DNA of 64,000 nt from Thalassia testudinum (Eukaryota; Streptophyta; Magnoliopsida; Alismatales; Hydrocharitaceae). The position numbers were made by a program, and so were the translations under genes. The DNA is taken from NCBI GenBank assembly GCA_037157565.1, contig JAZHRO010000024.1, positions 12,468,501-12,532,500 of the forward strand, given 5' to 3'. Under the pieces are notes generated by a model. The model ran no database searches. It saw nothing but the letters and a program-made list of their open reading frames with translations, and was not told the origin of the DNA. How positions within the stretch are numbered: position 1 is the first letter of the stretch; each line of letters opens with the position of its first letter. Positions 46,378-57,988 of this stretch are shown here, one piece after another.

Positions 46378-47648
46378 CACACATCTATCATTTTTTTTGC
46401 CACTAAAAAACACCTGACTACTATTAACATGACTACTATTAACAGAAAGTCACCAAGGGATATATATATATATATTAAAGCCTACCGTTGGCATTTAGAG
46501 ATCATACAATAAAATCCCATGACCATCGTATTAACACTTCTCAGAGTTATGAATAACGTGAACTCATTCGAATGTTAGAATATGGAACATACTGTTGAAG
46601 AGAGCGAGGGTGAGGTTCATGCTTGTTGGAATGGAGTTCATGATGAATGGGCCATTGACTAGAGTTGGTATGATGCTGACGAAATCCATGTTGTGGTCGT
46701 TGACAAAGTCCCATGCCGCCTTCTCTGCCAGCGTCTTAGATACAAAGTACATCTGCAAATACGTTGGTAATGAGAATTATGCAGTTGAAGAAAGTTACAC
46801 CATGGCTGCGAGAAGAAAGAAAGGAGGAGAGGTGTAGCAACCAACCCATCCGTTCATCTTGACGGCCCTGCAGAAGTCGGTGTCGGTCCACGAGTCCTCA
46901 TTGTAGACAAGCTTCCTGATCGGTTGAACGCACACAGTTCCACCCGTGGAGGCGAAGACCACCCTCTTGATGGTGCCTGCCTTGGTGCACGACTTCAGCA
47001 CGTTGAGCATCCCATTGATCGTCGGCTTTATCACCTCGTTCTGCATTGATTTCCCAGACCGATCTAAGTTAGTTAGAAGCGGAGACATGCATCGACGAAT
47101 AAGTGTTGAATTAGGAACAAGATTATATGTAATCACGTCAAAGCAAAACATTTATTTATTGGACTACAATTTATTATATGCAGTATTACCTCAGGGTCAG
47201 TGGAGTCGAAATCCATGGGGGTCGCCACGTGGAAGATGCCCACGCAGCCCTTGACAGGTTCATCAAAGCTCCCCTCGTCCGCGAGGTCTGCCTTCCACAG
47301 CTTGAGCTTGGTATCTGCTTGCGGGAGGTCCAATAGATGCTTCACGTTCTCAATATTCGCTGCATATCACCACGCATGCAAAATTACTTTGATGTAAATG
47401 TGGTTAGATTGGACCAAGAGCTTAATCGTGGGGAAGAGCTAAAGGAACTAGGGCCCCGTTCACAGGATATGAATAATATAAATATTTTTATTCACTACTC
47501 ATTATATCTGTCGTTATTCATCATATTTATCCCTCACTAACCACATCAACTTTCATTAACTCACTCCCATTCATAATATTTATCTCTCACATATCACATC
47601 TATTCTATTAACTTACTCATAATAAAAGTAAAAATAAAAAACAACGGT

Positions 47649-47651
<3 letters not shown>

Positions 47652-47682
<31 letters not shown>
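47652..47682. repeat. (AT)n microsatellite
   Basis: About 31 bp of alternating A and T. Confidence 0.95.
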
Positions 47683-47685
<3 letters not shown>

Positions 47686-47844
47686 GTAAGTCTTTCTGTT
47701 AACCATCTAATTATTTATTTTAAAATTTCTTAAATTTTACCCAATCTTATATTTAAAACCTCTACAGTTCAGGACTTTACTCGTATCGCGAACGGTGGCG
47801 TTGACGGAGTAGCCGATGCTTGAGGAGGTCCATGACTGCTTCCA

Positions 47845-48659
47845 ATCTAGTAGGCACTTGTTGAAATGAAAATCGGCTCCTCAAGATCCACAAGAGCGAG
47901 CCCAATAAGTCCCGTGCGATTGCTTATGCTCTGCTCATGTACATGTGTATGTGTGTATACATACACACACAGTTAGTTTTGACAGTGATTTGTGAGTCAA
48001 ACTTTTTATTCTTTGAGAGCCATCCTTTGAGAGCCATCCTTTGAGACCAAACTTTTTAATACTTTGCTCTCCTTTTCCGATACTTTACCCTTGAGCTTAG
48101 ACTTTCTTCGTAAAATTAAAGTAACGTACGTCACCGCCGGCTGGCCATTTTGGTTGGTGAACGTCTGACCTGTCAAAACAAATTTGAGTTCTTCTAATTC
48201 GATTTTTAACCCGACCTGATTAAGGATAGAAATTTATCCTGATTATATTAAATCAATTTAAATTCGTTTATTAAATGAATCGGATTTGGATTTATCTTTA
48301 AGAATCTGTTCAATCCGAGAAATCTGATTAATAAAAAAATTTTCTATATTTAACCCATTTAATCTTTAATTTATCCATTTAACTTGTTTAATTTATTATT
48401 AAATACATTAAATGAATCGGGACGGATTTGATGAGTGCAAGTAGGTTGAATTTATATAATGGATTGGATCGACTCAATTTATTTATAAACAAATTTGATC
48501 TGAATAAGTTGATCCACCTTACCAAACCTATTTGACAACCTTAGTGACGGTTGCTCTTACTGGTCCACTGTCCGCGCAGACCCAGTTGATGGTGCCCGTG
48601 ACGAATCAAATGGATGCACATATATCTTTTGATTTTGTTAGTTACTGGTCCATATAGTT
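47845..48659. other. no gene; repeat-like 5' flank of the reductase pseudogene
   Basis: Bases 48190-48540 alternate GGAT/ATCC words (GAATCGG, GGATTTGG, GATTGGATCGACTC), a pattern common in plant intergenic repeats. The first exon start of the reductase was sought here and not found. Confidence 0.45.
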
Positions 48660-48837
48660 GTGCTTCACAGCGGTTAATCATTAATAAAATTAATATCTAA
48701 AAATATATTAATAATGTGTATATATCTTACTTGATTTGTTAGAGAGACGGACAGTTATTATAAATAGATATTTAAAGATGTATTAATAATATATTTTAAA
48801 TATAATTTATTTATTAAAAATTTAATTATCAGTAAAA

Positions 48838-48840
<3 letters not shown>

Positions 48841-48905
<65 letters not shown>
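48841..48905. repeat. (AT)n microsatellite, 65 bp
   Basis: Uninterrupted alternation of A and T; the longest in the window. Confidence 0.97.
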
Positions 48906-48907
<2 letters not shown>

Positions 48908-48914
48908 GGTAAAA

Positions 48915-49299
48915 GGGAGTATATAGGTGATCTGGACGTAAGTTACGTACAGGTGACATGGACGTAAGTTACGTGTAGGTATAGCAATATCTTTCATCAT
49001 GAGTAATATTTTGGATTGAAAATTTGACGATGGAAATCATTTCATATGAACATATTATGCATCATATTGAAGTCAATCCAATACTTGTAACACATACATC
49101 CAATTTGGTCAAATTTCATAATACTTAGGCCGTAAAATATGAATCTCTTTTGATATATATGCTACGAGTGTCAGATTTACGTCAAATTTGATGTATACCA
49201 TATCTATATATAGTGATCTCAATCTCTAAAATTTTAAATCCAAAATATTATTCATTGTGAGAGATATTACTATACCTACATGTAAATCTATATACTCCC
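48915..49299. mobile_element. MITE with long inverted ends (385 bp)
   Basis: The left end GGGAGTATATAGG and the right end CTATATACTCCC are inverted. The match resumes over GTAGGTATAG(C/T)AATATC and AATATTTTGGATT, so the arms extend for roughly 75-110 bp. The left arm alone has a 26-bp direct duplication, each half carrying the palindrome ACGTAAGTTACGT. The target duplication is at most two bases (AA), so I cannot assign a superfamily. Confidence 0.75.
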
Positions 49300-49520
49300 A
49301 ACCTTCATATATTATCTATCTTCTCTAAATATATATATCAAATGTCTCACTTGATTTAAAAGAGAGATAGATAATTAATTATAATGGATAGATATCAAAA
49401 AATACATTAATAATGTACTTAGTATTTCAAATATATAAGCATCTCTTCTCACTATAATTTATTTATTAAAAATTTAATTATTAGCAAAATTTATACCTAA
49501 ATATATGTTAATAATATGCA

Positions 49521-50038
49521 TATTATTTATTTTATGTAAATAGATATATCAAATTGTGTGTGTAAGAGAGAAAGCGGGGGTTACAGTGGCGATGGGTAAG
49601 CTTTTTTTTCCTATTTAAAATGATAATAAGTGAAGGGAGAATGCATGTGATCACGTGGGACGTACTTTATTTTTTTTCGTATTAATGATGCTTTGTTCCA
49701 TGGCTTTACTTCATTTGCGATAGTTATTGTGATATCGGTGAGGGTCGGGAAGATGCGGGGGTGATGAGATGTGATAGTTATTGTGATAAAAATAATTATA
49801 ATATTATTTTTTATTATATTATAGATAAAATTATGTTAAAAAATATTTTAATAAAAATTATGGATCTAATTTACATCAAAACCCATTAAGATATATTCAA
49901 ATTATTATCACTTTAATCATTAAAGTAAAGGTCTCTTATCCAAATCTTATCTTCGACGTACATGCATTTTAATTTAAATATTTTAAAAAATTATATCTAC
50001 GTAGTTAAATATATAATTAACTTACTCAATATGACTTA

Positions 50039-50080
<42 letters not shown>

Positions 50081-50399
50081 CCGATGGATCATCTTTTATT
50101 AGATTTTAGACGGTGGGAAGATACACGGAGACAAAAATGCGATCGGGAGGGCTGTAAGTGAAGGTGACGTGTTAGATTAATATTTTTATTTTTGTTAAAT
50201 GGGGTTAACGTGGGAGGGGGATTGTACGTGGGCGTTTCATGTTGAATAGATTTTTTTTTCCGTGATAATGTGGGTTGGAAGATGTAAATATTGACTAAAA
50301 ATTGATGTACAGTGATGGGAATGTGATCTTAATTTGTATTTTTTTAATATAAAAAAAATGGTACATATGATGTAATTTAATATTATTGAAATTAATAAA
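49521..50399. other. no gene; AT-rich
   Basis: Includes an (AT)n run at 50041-50079. No frame with a domain was seen. Confidence 0.55.
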
Positions 50400-51000
50400 T
50401 CACTTTAACATAGGTATAAATTATTTAAATTATCTTTTTGTAAAATCACTTTGTACAGATACAATCTTATTTTACACCTAGGTAAAATTAATTTGTACCT
50501 TTAAAATAATTTTGTACATGTACAATCTTATTTTACACCAATGCAATCTTATTTTGCACGGATGCAAAGTAAGATTTCATCGGTACAAAATTAAATTTCA
50601 ACTGTTTCTTCACACATGAGAAGTAATTTTACATTTAAAAGTTGATTTTTCACCTTAAGATTTAAGATTTAATCTTTAGTGTTTAAGGTTTAGCTTCGTT
50701 AAACCCTAAATTCTAAACCCTAAACTCTAAGGTAAAAAATCACCTTTCAAGTGAAAAATTATTTCTGATACGTGAAATCATTTTCCATAAATTTAAATCC
50801 TAAACCTTAAATTCTAAACTTATAAGTCAAAATCACTTTGGACAAGTAAAACTACTTTTGAAATAATTTATTACAGGTGTAAAATGAGATTGTATCGGTG
50901 TAAAGACACTTTAAAATAATTTATCACCGGTGTAAAATAATTTATCACTAATGTAAAATTATCTATCATCTATATATTTTAGATTAAAATGATGTGATAT
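50400..51000. repeat. long imperfect foldback
   Basis: The sequence folds on a centre near 50695 (GGTTTAGC TTCG TTAAACC). The arms pair over TTTTTCACCTTAAGATTTAAG on the left with the AACTCTAAGGTAAAAAATC region on the right, and further out over repeated TACAATCTTATTTTACACC words against GGTGTAAAATGAGATTGTA. Arms are about 300 bp and imperfect. No protein is present. It may be a foldback MITE and a possible source of small RNAs. Confidence 0.6.
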
Positions 51001-51963
51001 TTTTTCGCAATGTAATAGAAATTAGTGCGTAACGAATCTTATATTATTTTATATTAGAATCTACGTTTTTCTTTTTTTTTTTTTGACTATTTATAAATGG
51101 GGAAGACTTGTTGGAATGGTGCTGCTTGCAACTTCCATTAGCATATGCATATGCATAGATTTTTGTTAAATGAGGTGACGGTGTTGACGCGTTGAATTGA
51201 ATTTTTTTCTTAATAAGGGTGACGTGTTGGAATGATGCAGCTCGCACCTTCCATTAGTATGTGTATACATTTTTGTAATAACATGGGTCAAGTTTGATAT
51301 CGGAGCTCAATTAACCCCTCTTATTAGTTACTTCGTTGGTTATTTTTTTTCTATCCAAGTTGAGGTTAGAACACGTGTTGGCGTTACCTTATCTTCTATT
51401 GCAATGACTGATTGAGTTTCCAAGCCAACAACCTTGCAACGTAGAAGACGGATGGAGGTAGGAAGAAATTTCCCATCAGTATCATATTTACCAGAAAAAA
51501 AAGAAGTCCAAAAAGCGATTTATGTCTCCTTTTTTACTCAAATACCCATTCCATCACAAGGAAAAATTAATTAAAATCTAAGTTTTGTCTATTTGGAGGG
51601 CCAAAACGCAAAACTTAAACATTGCCTATGCCCATATTTTAAATTGTGGAATTTTCATATAGGTCAAATTCTGCGGCTAAAAGTATCTTAGCAAAGATAG
51701 AAAAATCAACAAATTTTTTGTTTTCTTTTGGTTATTTGTTTCCTTCCTACCTTCTTTCTTTCTAAACTAGCTTTTTTTGTCTTAACAGGTATGCATTAAT
51801 TTTGATTTTTCTTTTTTGTACCCTATTCTAAAGGACAGTTTAAGCCACGTGGGTTAGCAAACCTTTGGCTATCAAGCGTCGAACAAGAATATTCCCTATT
51901 CGCGTTTACTTGGAAATAAAGGGCATATTTGCCATTTGTGTTTAACTGAAATGAGTGAATATC
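51001..51963. other. no gene recognised
   Basis: Contains a partial local duplication (about 51105-51160 and 51215-51270, both with TTGGAATG and CTTCCATTAG). The 5' break of the LINE lies at its right edge or inside it. Confidence 0.45.
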
Positions 51964-53041
51964 CCTTAATTAGTTCCTATGGTGGTTAAATCTATTTATC
52001 ATACACTTTTGTTGGAGCATGGAATGGGCTCCATTGTTGGCAATAAGGTCAAAACGCAATGCAGAAAATTATGGCCTTTGATCAATCTGGCGCCTAAGAC
52101 CAAAGTTTTTTTGTGGAAGGCTTCTGTACGTGCGTTGCCACTTGGAGTTCCCCTTTTCAAAACAGCATCCTGCCCGTTTTGTGTTTCAGAAATGGAGGAT
52201 TGGGAGCATCTAATTCTGATATGTCCATTTATGAAAGCTGTGTGGTTTGTTTTGGGGATTTAGGATAGATGATGTAGGGGAGTCCTGGGGGGATTTTATA
52301 TTTTTGCTGAATGAACAATTCCAAGCTGCAGGCTACCCACCATACTTAATTTTCTATTTGATACATTCATGTTGGGTTCAAAGGTGCAAGGTCATTATGG
52401 AAGTCCTATAGCCGGTTCCGTGTACGGTGATTATGGGAGCTATCAGAATGGCAAACTTCTACCCGAATGAAAATATTGGCCCCAACTCGTCAACCTTTAG
52501 TGCTCAGCCATGGCAATTTTGTTCTAAGAAATGTTGCATCTCAGTCATTGCACTCTGGCAGCATTCCAAGAAATAAACCGATAATCCTTGTGGAAGCGGC
52601 TGTTGGAAAATCACAATCCGTTGCTGCAGCCTTGTTGAAGGATGTTTATGGTAATTTTGTTATTGCCACGGTTGATATTATTAGCGCCTCTTGCAGTGAT
52701 GAAGCAGAAGCTTGGGCAATTTTTTAGGCCTCTCCTTGGCCTTACGTGCTGAATTATTAGAGGTGGTAGTTCTCTCGGATGCCATCTTCCCAATAACTCA
52801 GGTGCTTGCCCTTCAGCAGCCTTCCTGGCGGTACAGACATATCATTCAAAATTGTGCTACCACTCTGTCTTCCCATGCGGGATTTTCCGTTATTAAAACC
52901 TCTAGATTAGAAGTCCACCCAGCACACTTGCCGGCAAGATATTGTCTGAGATATATGTTGCAAGGGAGTTGGGATTTTCCCAACTTCCCATGTCAGGTTG
53001 ATGACTGCTAATGAATTTCACCCTTGCAAAAAAAAAAAAAG
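51964..53041 (+). mobile_element. 5'-truncated LINE: reverse-transcriptase zinc-binding part, RNase H and poly(A)
   Basis: Bases 51979-52263 encode KLWPLINLAPKTKVFLWKA, then CPFCVSEMEDWEHLILICPF, the zinc-binding domain (C-x-x-C, H-x-C) that follows reverse transcriptase in plant L1-type LINEs. After stops and shifts, 52467-53011 encodes a degenerate RNase H-like tail (ALLKDVYGNFVIA, SDEAEAWAIF); its first catalytic Asp is Glu here (VEAAVG for VDAA). The sequence ends in 13 A at about 53029-53041. The reverse transcriptase core and endonuclease are missing. No target duplication was found. Confidence 0.8.
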
Positions 53042-53328
53042 AGCTTGCAGCTTAGACTTTGTGAGATCTGACTTCTCAATCCTCAGCTAAGCAGTTCAGT
53101 GGAGGACGAAATGGGATAATGCACATATGGGCTTTACAAACAATGTGGGGTTGTGTGCAAAATTATTACTTTAATTCAACCCATTCGTTTAGTCGATTGC
53201 TGTTTAATTTCTGTGGCTTACATTTTTGGCGTGGAAAGATAAGGACCTGCAGTAGGGAGGACACTTGCATCCCGTCACCTGAAGGCTTTGCGAGGAACAT
53301 TATTTTGTCCTCGAAACGTATTCACAGC
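53042..53328. other. no gene recognised
   Basis: Flank of the LINE tail; the open frame at 53119-53424 has no domain I recognise. Confidence 0.45.
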
Positions 53329-54290
53329 GAAAATGGTTGGAAGCACCATAATTGTCAAGATAGGGACAGCTTGAGAAATGTCTTCCTGCCATTCTATCTA
53401 TTCATGGAAAAAAGAAATCGATGACGTTTCTTAGGGGAAAAGAACGATAGACGTGAAAGTCTCTGCAGATCCCCTTGGATAGAAAAAAAGCCCTGGATAT
53501 TTACTGTTGCTCGACTCTTCCAACTTTCACTTGTGCCTTTTTGGTGAATAATGTCACTGCATATGTGTTGGAGAATTTGAAAATAGGTTTTATCGAAGGG
53601 AATTGAATTTAAAGAGAAATCTTTAACTTCTTTTTTATACATAAAGAGATTATAATAATAATTTTAATCTTACTAATTAATTTAAAAATAGATTTAATGA
53701 AATTAAATTTAAATCAAAATAAAAAGAAAGAGAATAAAATAATTTTATCTAATTTAATTAATCTTAAAATATTTTTTTTCTAATTCTCTGACGCTCCCCA
53801 CTCTCCAAAGTCGAAGATTAAAGCGTCCAACTTACCTTGAAAATGGTTGGAAGCAGCATAATTGTCAAGATAGGGATTGCTTGACAAATGTCTTCCTGTC
53901 ATTCTATCTATTCATGGAAAAAAGAAATCGATGACGTTTCTTGGGGCGGAAAAGATAGCCGTGGAAGTCGCTGCAGATCCCCTTGGGTATTTATTCAGCT
54001 TTCACTTGCGTTTTCTCTTTTTATATACAGAGAGAAATCTTTGACTAATCACTTGGGATTGACTGAAAAGAGAAATCTTTAATTCTCTTTTTATATACAG
54101 AGAGATTACAGTAACAATTTTAATCTACTGATTAATTTGAAAATAGATTTAATCAAATTAAATTCAAATCAAAATAAAAAGAGAGACAACAAAACAATGT
54201 TATCTAATTTAATTAATCCTAAAATGTCTCTTTCCTAATTCTCTAACACTCTCCCTCTCCCCAAAGTTAGAGTGTACAATGTCGCAGTAG
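53329..54290. repeat. ~0.5-kb direct duplication with copia-LTR-like sequence
   Basis: GAAAATGGTTGGAAGCA starts at 53329 and again at 53839, and both copies run through ATTCTATCTATTCATGG, GAAATCGATGACGTTTC and GCAGATCCCCTTGG. The second parts (53580-53770 and 54050-54250) share AAATAGATTTAATC-like words and end TAATTCTCTGACGCTC or TAATTCTCTAACACTC, which on the minus strand resembles the start of a copia LTR. The copies are clearly diverged. Confidence 0.7.
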
Positions 54291-55000
54291 GTACAACAAA
54301 ATGAGAACTCCCCTCTAAAGTAGGCATTTAGAGGAGCAAGTAGTAGAGCAAAATTTAGTAGAAGTAGCAGTTACCATAAAGTACCAGATGTTGTAGCGTA
54401 GTAGCACTAGAATATAATAATAGTAGGGTTGTAGCAATAGTAGCGGCCAAATACACATAAAAATGTTCCCAAGTAGAGGTAGGAGATGAGGACCCTCTCC
54501 CATATTCCCCACCAGTCATCATCATGGGCAATAGTAGGATCGGATGCTTCAAACGTAGTGATCTGATTAGAAGTAGAAGCAGCAGTATTGGCTGCAAGAG
54601 CTGTGGCAACAATAGTAAGTGAGGAGACGATCCTAAGCAAGTATCAGTAGTAGTAAAAAATAGGCTTTGATAGAATGTACAACTTCTTTTGTCCTCGCAA
54701 AAATATTTTAAAGGCTTGGGACTAGAGGAGATAATTCTGGACGCCATTAAGTGTGATAGATGCACCCTAAATCACCACAACAGTAGAGCAAGCTAGAGGC
54801 TTGGCTGTAGAAAAATTGGATCCTGGCACAACCATGGGAGACGTAAAAGAAGTTGCACCCAATATTTCTAAGAAACATGCATCAATGCACGCAGCAGTAG
54901 GAAGATTCATGCAGAGAGGCACAGCTACGACATTACTAGGGGGTAAAAGCAACTAGCCCCACACATAGGCACAATGGTAGTGGCACACACAAGTTATAAG
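54291..55000. other. no gene recognised
   Basis: Rich in GTAGTAGCA-type words. Minus-strand frames at 54355-54765 are leucine-rich by composition only. The last five bases, ATAAG, are the left target duplication of the solo LTR that follows. Confidence 0.45.
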
Positions 55001-57691
55001 TGTTTGTCGCTTGAAATTGGATTTTAAATCGTTGTGTTGCAATATAGTTGAAATTTCATAAAAAACAGATAAAATTTATGCTCGAAAAATCCAAGGTCAT
55101 TCGCTGAGAGCAAGTAGGAATTCAATTATCAAGATTGCAGTTTTAAACAATAGAGACAAGAAATTATGGTAAAAAATTAATTCAGAATAATGTAGCAATG
55201 ATATCAAGTGTCAAACTACAAAAAGAATTGAGGAAAATGGTGATTTGAATTACTAATTACTCCCTACAATAATAGCAAGTGGAACTCAATAAATATGTAG
55301 AAATAAACTCAAATCTGTCGTCTGATTGAATGATCAGACGTCTTAAACGTCTGGATGAACAGTAATCTCTCTTCTTCTTCTTCTGTGGCTCTTCTTCAAC
55401 TGCTTTCCTTCTTCACAGATCCTTCTGCTTCTCTTCTTTCACTCTGTCTTCTTTCTTCCTCTCTTCTTTTCTTCTTCTTTCTCTGCTCTTTTCCTTCTCT
55501 TCCTTTTCACGTAGAGGGGGAAAGGGTCTCAAATTTGGCTAAGTGTTTAGCCAATTCTTCAGAGAGCAAAACCCCCCTAATCCCTGCACGCTCTCCTCTC
55601 TTTCTCTCCTTGGGTCACGCTCTCCTAGAGCCTTCAACAGTACCGGGTATATGGGTAATCGGACCTAGAGCACACCTGGGTCTAGGCTCATCGGCAGTGG
55701 GTGGTGAGCGAAGAGTGTATGGCTTAGGCGGGTAATTGGACTAGGCTAGATCCGCGGGAGCAGTGTCGCGGACGAGGTCGAGTGAGGGGTGTGAGGGACC
55801 TCACCCCTTGTTATGCGGCTTCACTCGCTCCTAATCCCACGATGTGGGACTTTCTTCAATCCCCTTCTTCACGCAGTAGCAGCAGGTGATTGCTCGTCAA
55901 ACTGGTGTGCTGCTGCTGTCTCTTGGGCTGATTGAAGGCTCGCGGAAGCACCTGGAGAGGAGTCCGTGTCTATTGGGAGCTGTAGCAGGTGAAACCAAGA
56001 TCTGAAAGTAGATGAACACGTTGGAGAAGACGCTGGCGACGGCGGCTGTCCAGCAAAGAACCTGAAAAGACAAATACGACCTAATGGCCCAGTCAGAACA
56101 GCTCAGAGGCTTCGTCGGACTATGGCGAACGTGATGAGGGGGTCAGCGTGGTTCGAGAGTGGTTTGTGGGTGCTGGCGGAGGCGGACTGTGCGTGTGAAG
56201 GTGGTGGTGTTCGGGAGAGTACGAGATTGATCAATAGCCCTAACTAAGTTAGGTCTTTTGATCTACGGTGAACGACAAAGGTGTGGAGTTTGGGAGCGAC
56301 CGGTTTGGCATTGTGTGGAAGCCGCTAGGGCTCACCGGAGGTTTGCTAGTGAGTTGGAAGATGGAGTCGCGGAGGGCGTCGGTGGTGTCGAAACGGAATG
56401 TTGGAGTTGCTGTTGTGATGAGGAGAAGCTGAGGAGTCATTTAAGAGAGGTAGTGGACGATGGGGAGTGGAGATGGTGTCGGTTGCGGTATGGCCGGCGC
56501 CGAAGAAGGAAGGAGCTTCGGTAGGGGTTGGACGGCGAGGATGAAGAGGATAGGGGTGCTGGCTAGTACTACTCGGCACGGAAGAAGGCAGGGAAGAAAG
56601 ATCTGCGCTGGTATCGCGGTTAGATGACGAGGAGAGACAGGGGGAGTCGTCGGACGTCGAGGAGCACTTCGGCAGAGAAAGAAGTGAAGAATTGGAGGTG
56701 TTTCTGGCTGAATTCGAGCTTGAGAGGTTCAGTATGATCTGGAGGTCTTTTTATAGGTCATCAGAAGGCGAACGAAGTTTGAGAATCAAGCTCTCAAGCT
56801 TGGAAAGCTTCGTCGGAGAAGGAAACCCAATATTCAATTGATTCGCATGGCACTTTGGGCAAGACTTGGAGCCCAAGATGTGGCTTAAATGGAAGGCAAC
56901 TTCGTCAAGAATCTGAGTATCTATTTTGGGATTGTTTAATTGAGAATCGAGCGAGAAATTCTTGCTCGATATCAACGGTGAAGCTCAAAGTTTCCTTTAA
57001 TGGCACCAGGGACCTATTTGCGAAGCCAATGAAGAAGTTAGGGGCCTTTTGGAAGGATTTTGAAAGTTAAGGGCATATGTGTGATCAGATAGGACCAAGT
57101 TGCAAACTATGTCAATGCAATCTCAGATTGGGCCCAAATTTTGGTCAAAACCTAATTTGGACCTAAGGAATCCAATGGTGAAGATGGATTTTTGTTTTGA
57201 CCTCATTTTATTGGGTAATTTATGCAAAAACCCAAATTAGGGCAAATGTCAATCTGATACTCTATTTTGGGTAAAGATGGGTTCTGATAGTAAAATTGAA
57301 GGTACCAAACCCTAGAGAGTATTTTTATATGAATTTTAGATGGTTTAAGTGAATTTTACCCTGACCATAACCTCAGTTAATTAAGTGGGTCTATTTTTAG
57401 GGCTTAAGACATCATTTAATTCTCAAAACACACGCAAACCTTTTCTATCTGTTCTAACCCACTTGTTAGCCTTTTAGGAATATTTGAACCTTAATTAACC
57501 CCTGAGAGAAACCCGTGGTTGTACTGTATTCATGATATGATGGAAAAATTATAATTTTAATGCTGGTTTATTGTCTTTCCCTCAGAATGATTATGCAGTG
57601 ACTTAAGATTCTCTGGCGGTTACGTAGGAACATTTAATGACTTAATCAGATCAAATTGAGCTAGTTATGTCACATGATGGTGTTCCCATCA
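55001..57691 (-). mobile_element. solo LTR of family A with perfect 5-bp target duplication
   Basis: On the minus strand it starts TGATGGGAACACCATC at 57691 and ends at 55001 (GCGACAAACA). ATAAG flanks both sides (54996-55000 and 57692-57696). It is 2691 bp with no internal sequence, the product expected from recombination between two LTRs. The upstream-element copy is at 55840-55851, the TATA-like word CATAAC follows after 24 nt, and about 30 bp after it are deleted relative to other copies. Confidence 0.92.
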
Positions 57692-57696
57692 ATAAG

Positions 57697-57988
57697 GCAC
57701 GTGTGTGATGAGGGGTAAAAAGTATCATCGAACTTAAAACTTCGCACGTAGCCCGCATAAGGATCCGGCTACCCAAACTTGGACTAAACAGGTGGATCTA
57801 GCCCTACCCGACTCGCCTTCACTCAAGTGGATCTGGATTCAGGTAAGCCTGGCCTCGCCGGAGGGCCCGATGCCACCAAAGTCAAAAAAGATGGTAACAG
57901 CACCCATGATGCCTATGCCGGCAGTAACGATAGGATTACCAATAAAATTAATGGTTCGACAATGGATGAGCCCTGACAACAGGCTTAC
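57697..57988 (+). mobile_element. family B LTR fragment between two family A LTRs
   Basis: Matches 2855-3145 over AAAACTTCGCACGTAGCC, GCATAAGGATC, GGGCCCG(G/A)TGCCACC and CCTGACAACAGGCTTAC. It is the sequence into which the flanking family A LTRs inserted. Confidence 0.75.

Larger units (their letters stand above)
44919..47844 (-). pseudogene. dihydroflavonol-4-reductase-like gene, damaged
   Basis: Dihydroflavonol 4-reductase reduces dihydroflavonols with NADPH on the way to anthocyanins. Exons on the minus strand: a partial exon 1 at 47781-47844 (GYSVNATVRDT), then 47190-47359 ([20 protein letters not shown]), 46846-47040 (NEVIKPTINGMLNVLKSC), 46593-46752 ([16 protein letters not shown], with the Tyr-x-x-x-Lys pair), 45167-45359 (VQFVHIDDLC, FEHPKARGRY) and 44919-45084 (FSSRKLIDLGF to TGA). 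Phases join perfectly from exon 2 to 6. Damage: exon 1 has a one-base insertion and no NADPH-binding glycine motif was found upstream, and the last intron ends in CAA where CAG is needed (plus-strand 85-86 of 45081). The residue after AGTV-type GGTV is Cys, not the usual Asn or Asp of true reductases, so it may be a reductase-like relative. Confidence 0.88.
48660..49520. repeat. AT-rich direct repeat pair split by a MITE and a microsatellite
   Basis: 48660-48840 and 49325-49520 share AATATGTTAATAATATG-like words, CTTGATTTG...AGAGAGA and TAATTTATTTATTAAAAATT in the same order. Between them lie a 65-bp (AT)n run at 48841-48905 and a MITE at 48915-49299. Confidence 0.6.

Noticed and set aside
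48841..48905. Long (AT)n run as a possible replication origin or cruciform site
   Set aside because: A simple microsatellite explains it; nothing else points to an origin.
54355..54765. Leucine-rich minus-strand frame that could suggest a membrane protein
   Set aside because: Leu and Thr runs come from repeated GTAGTAGCA words; no start context or conserved domain.
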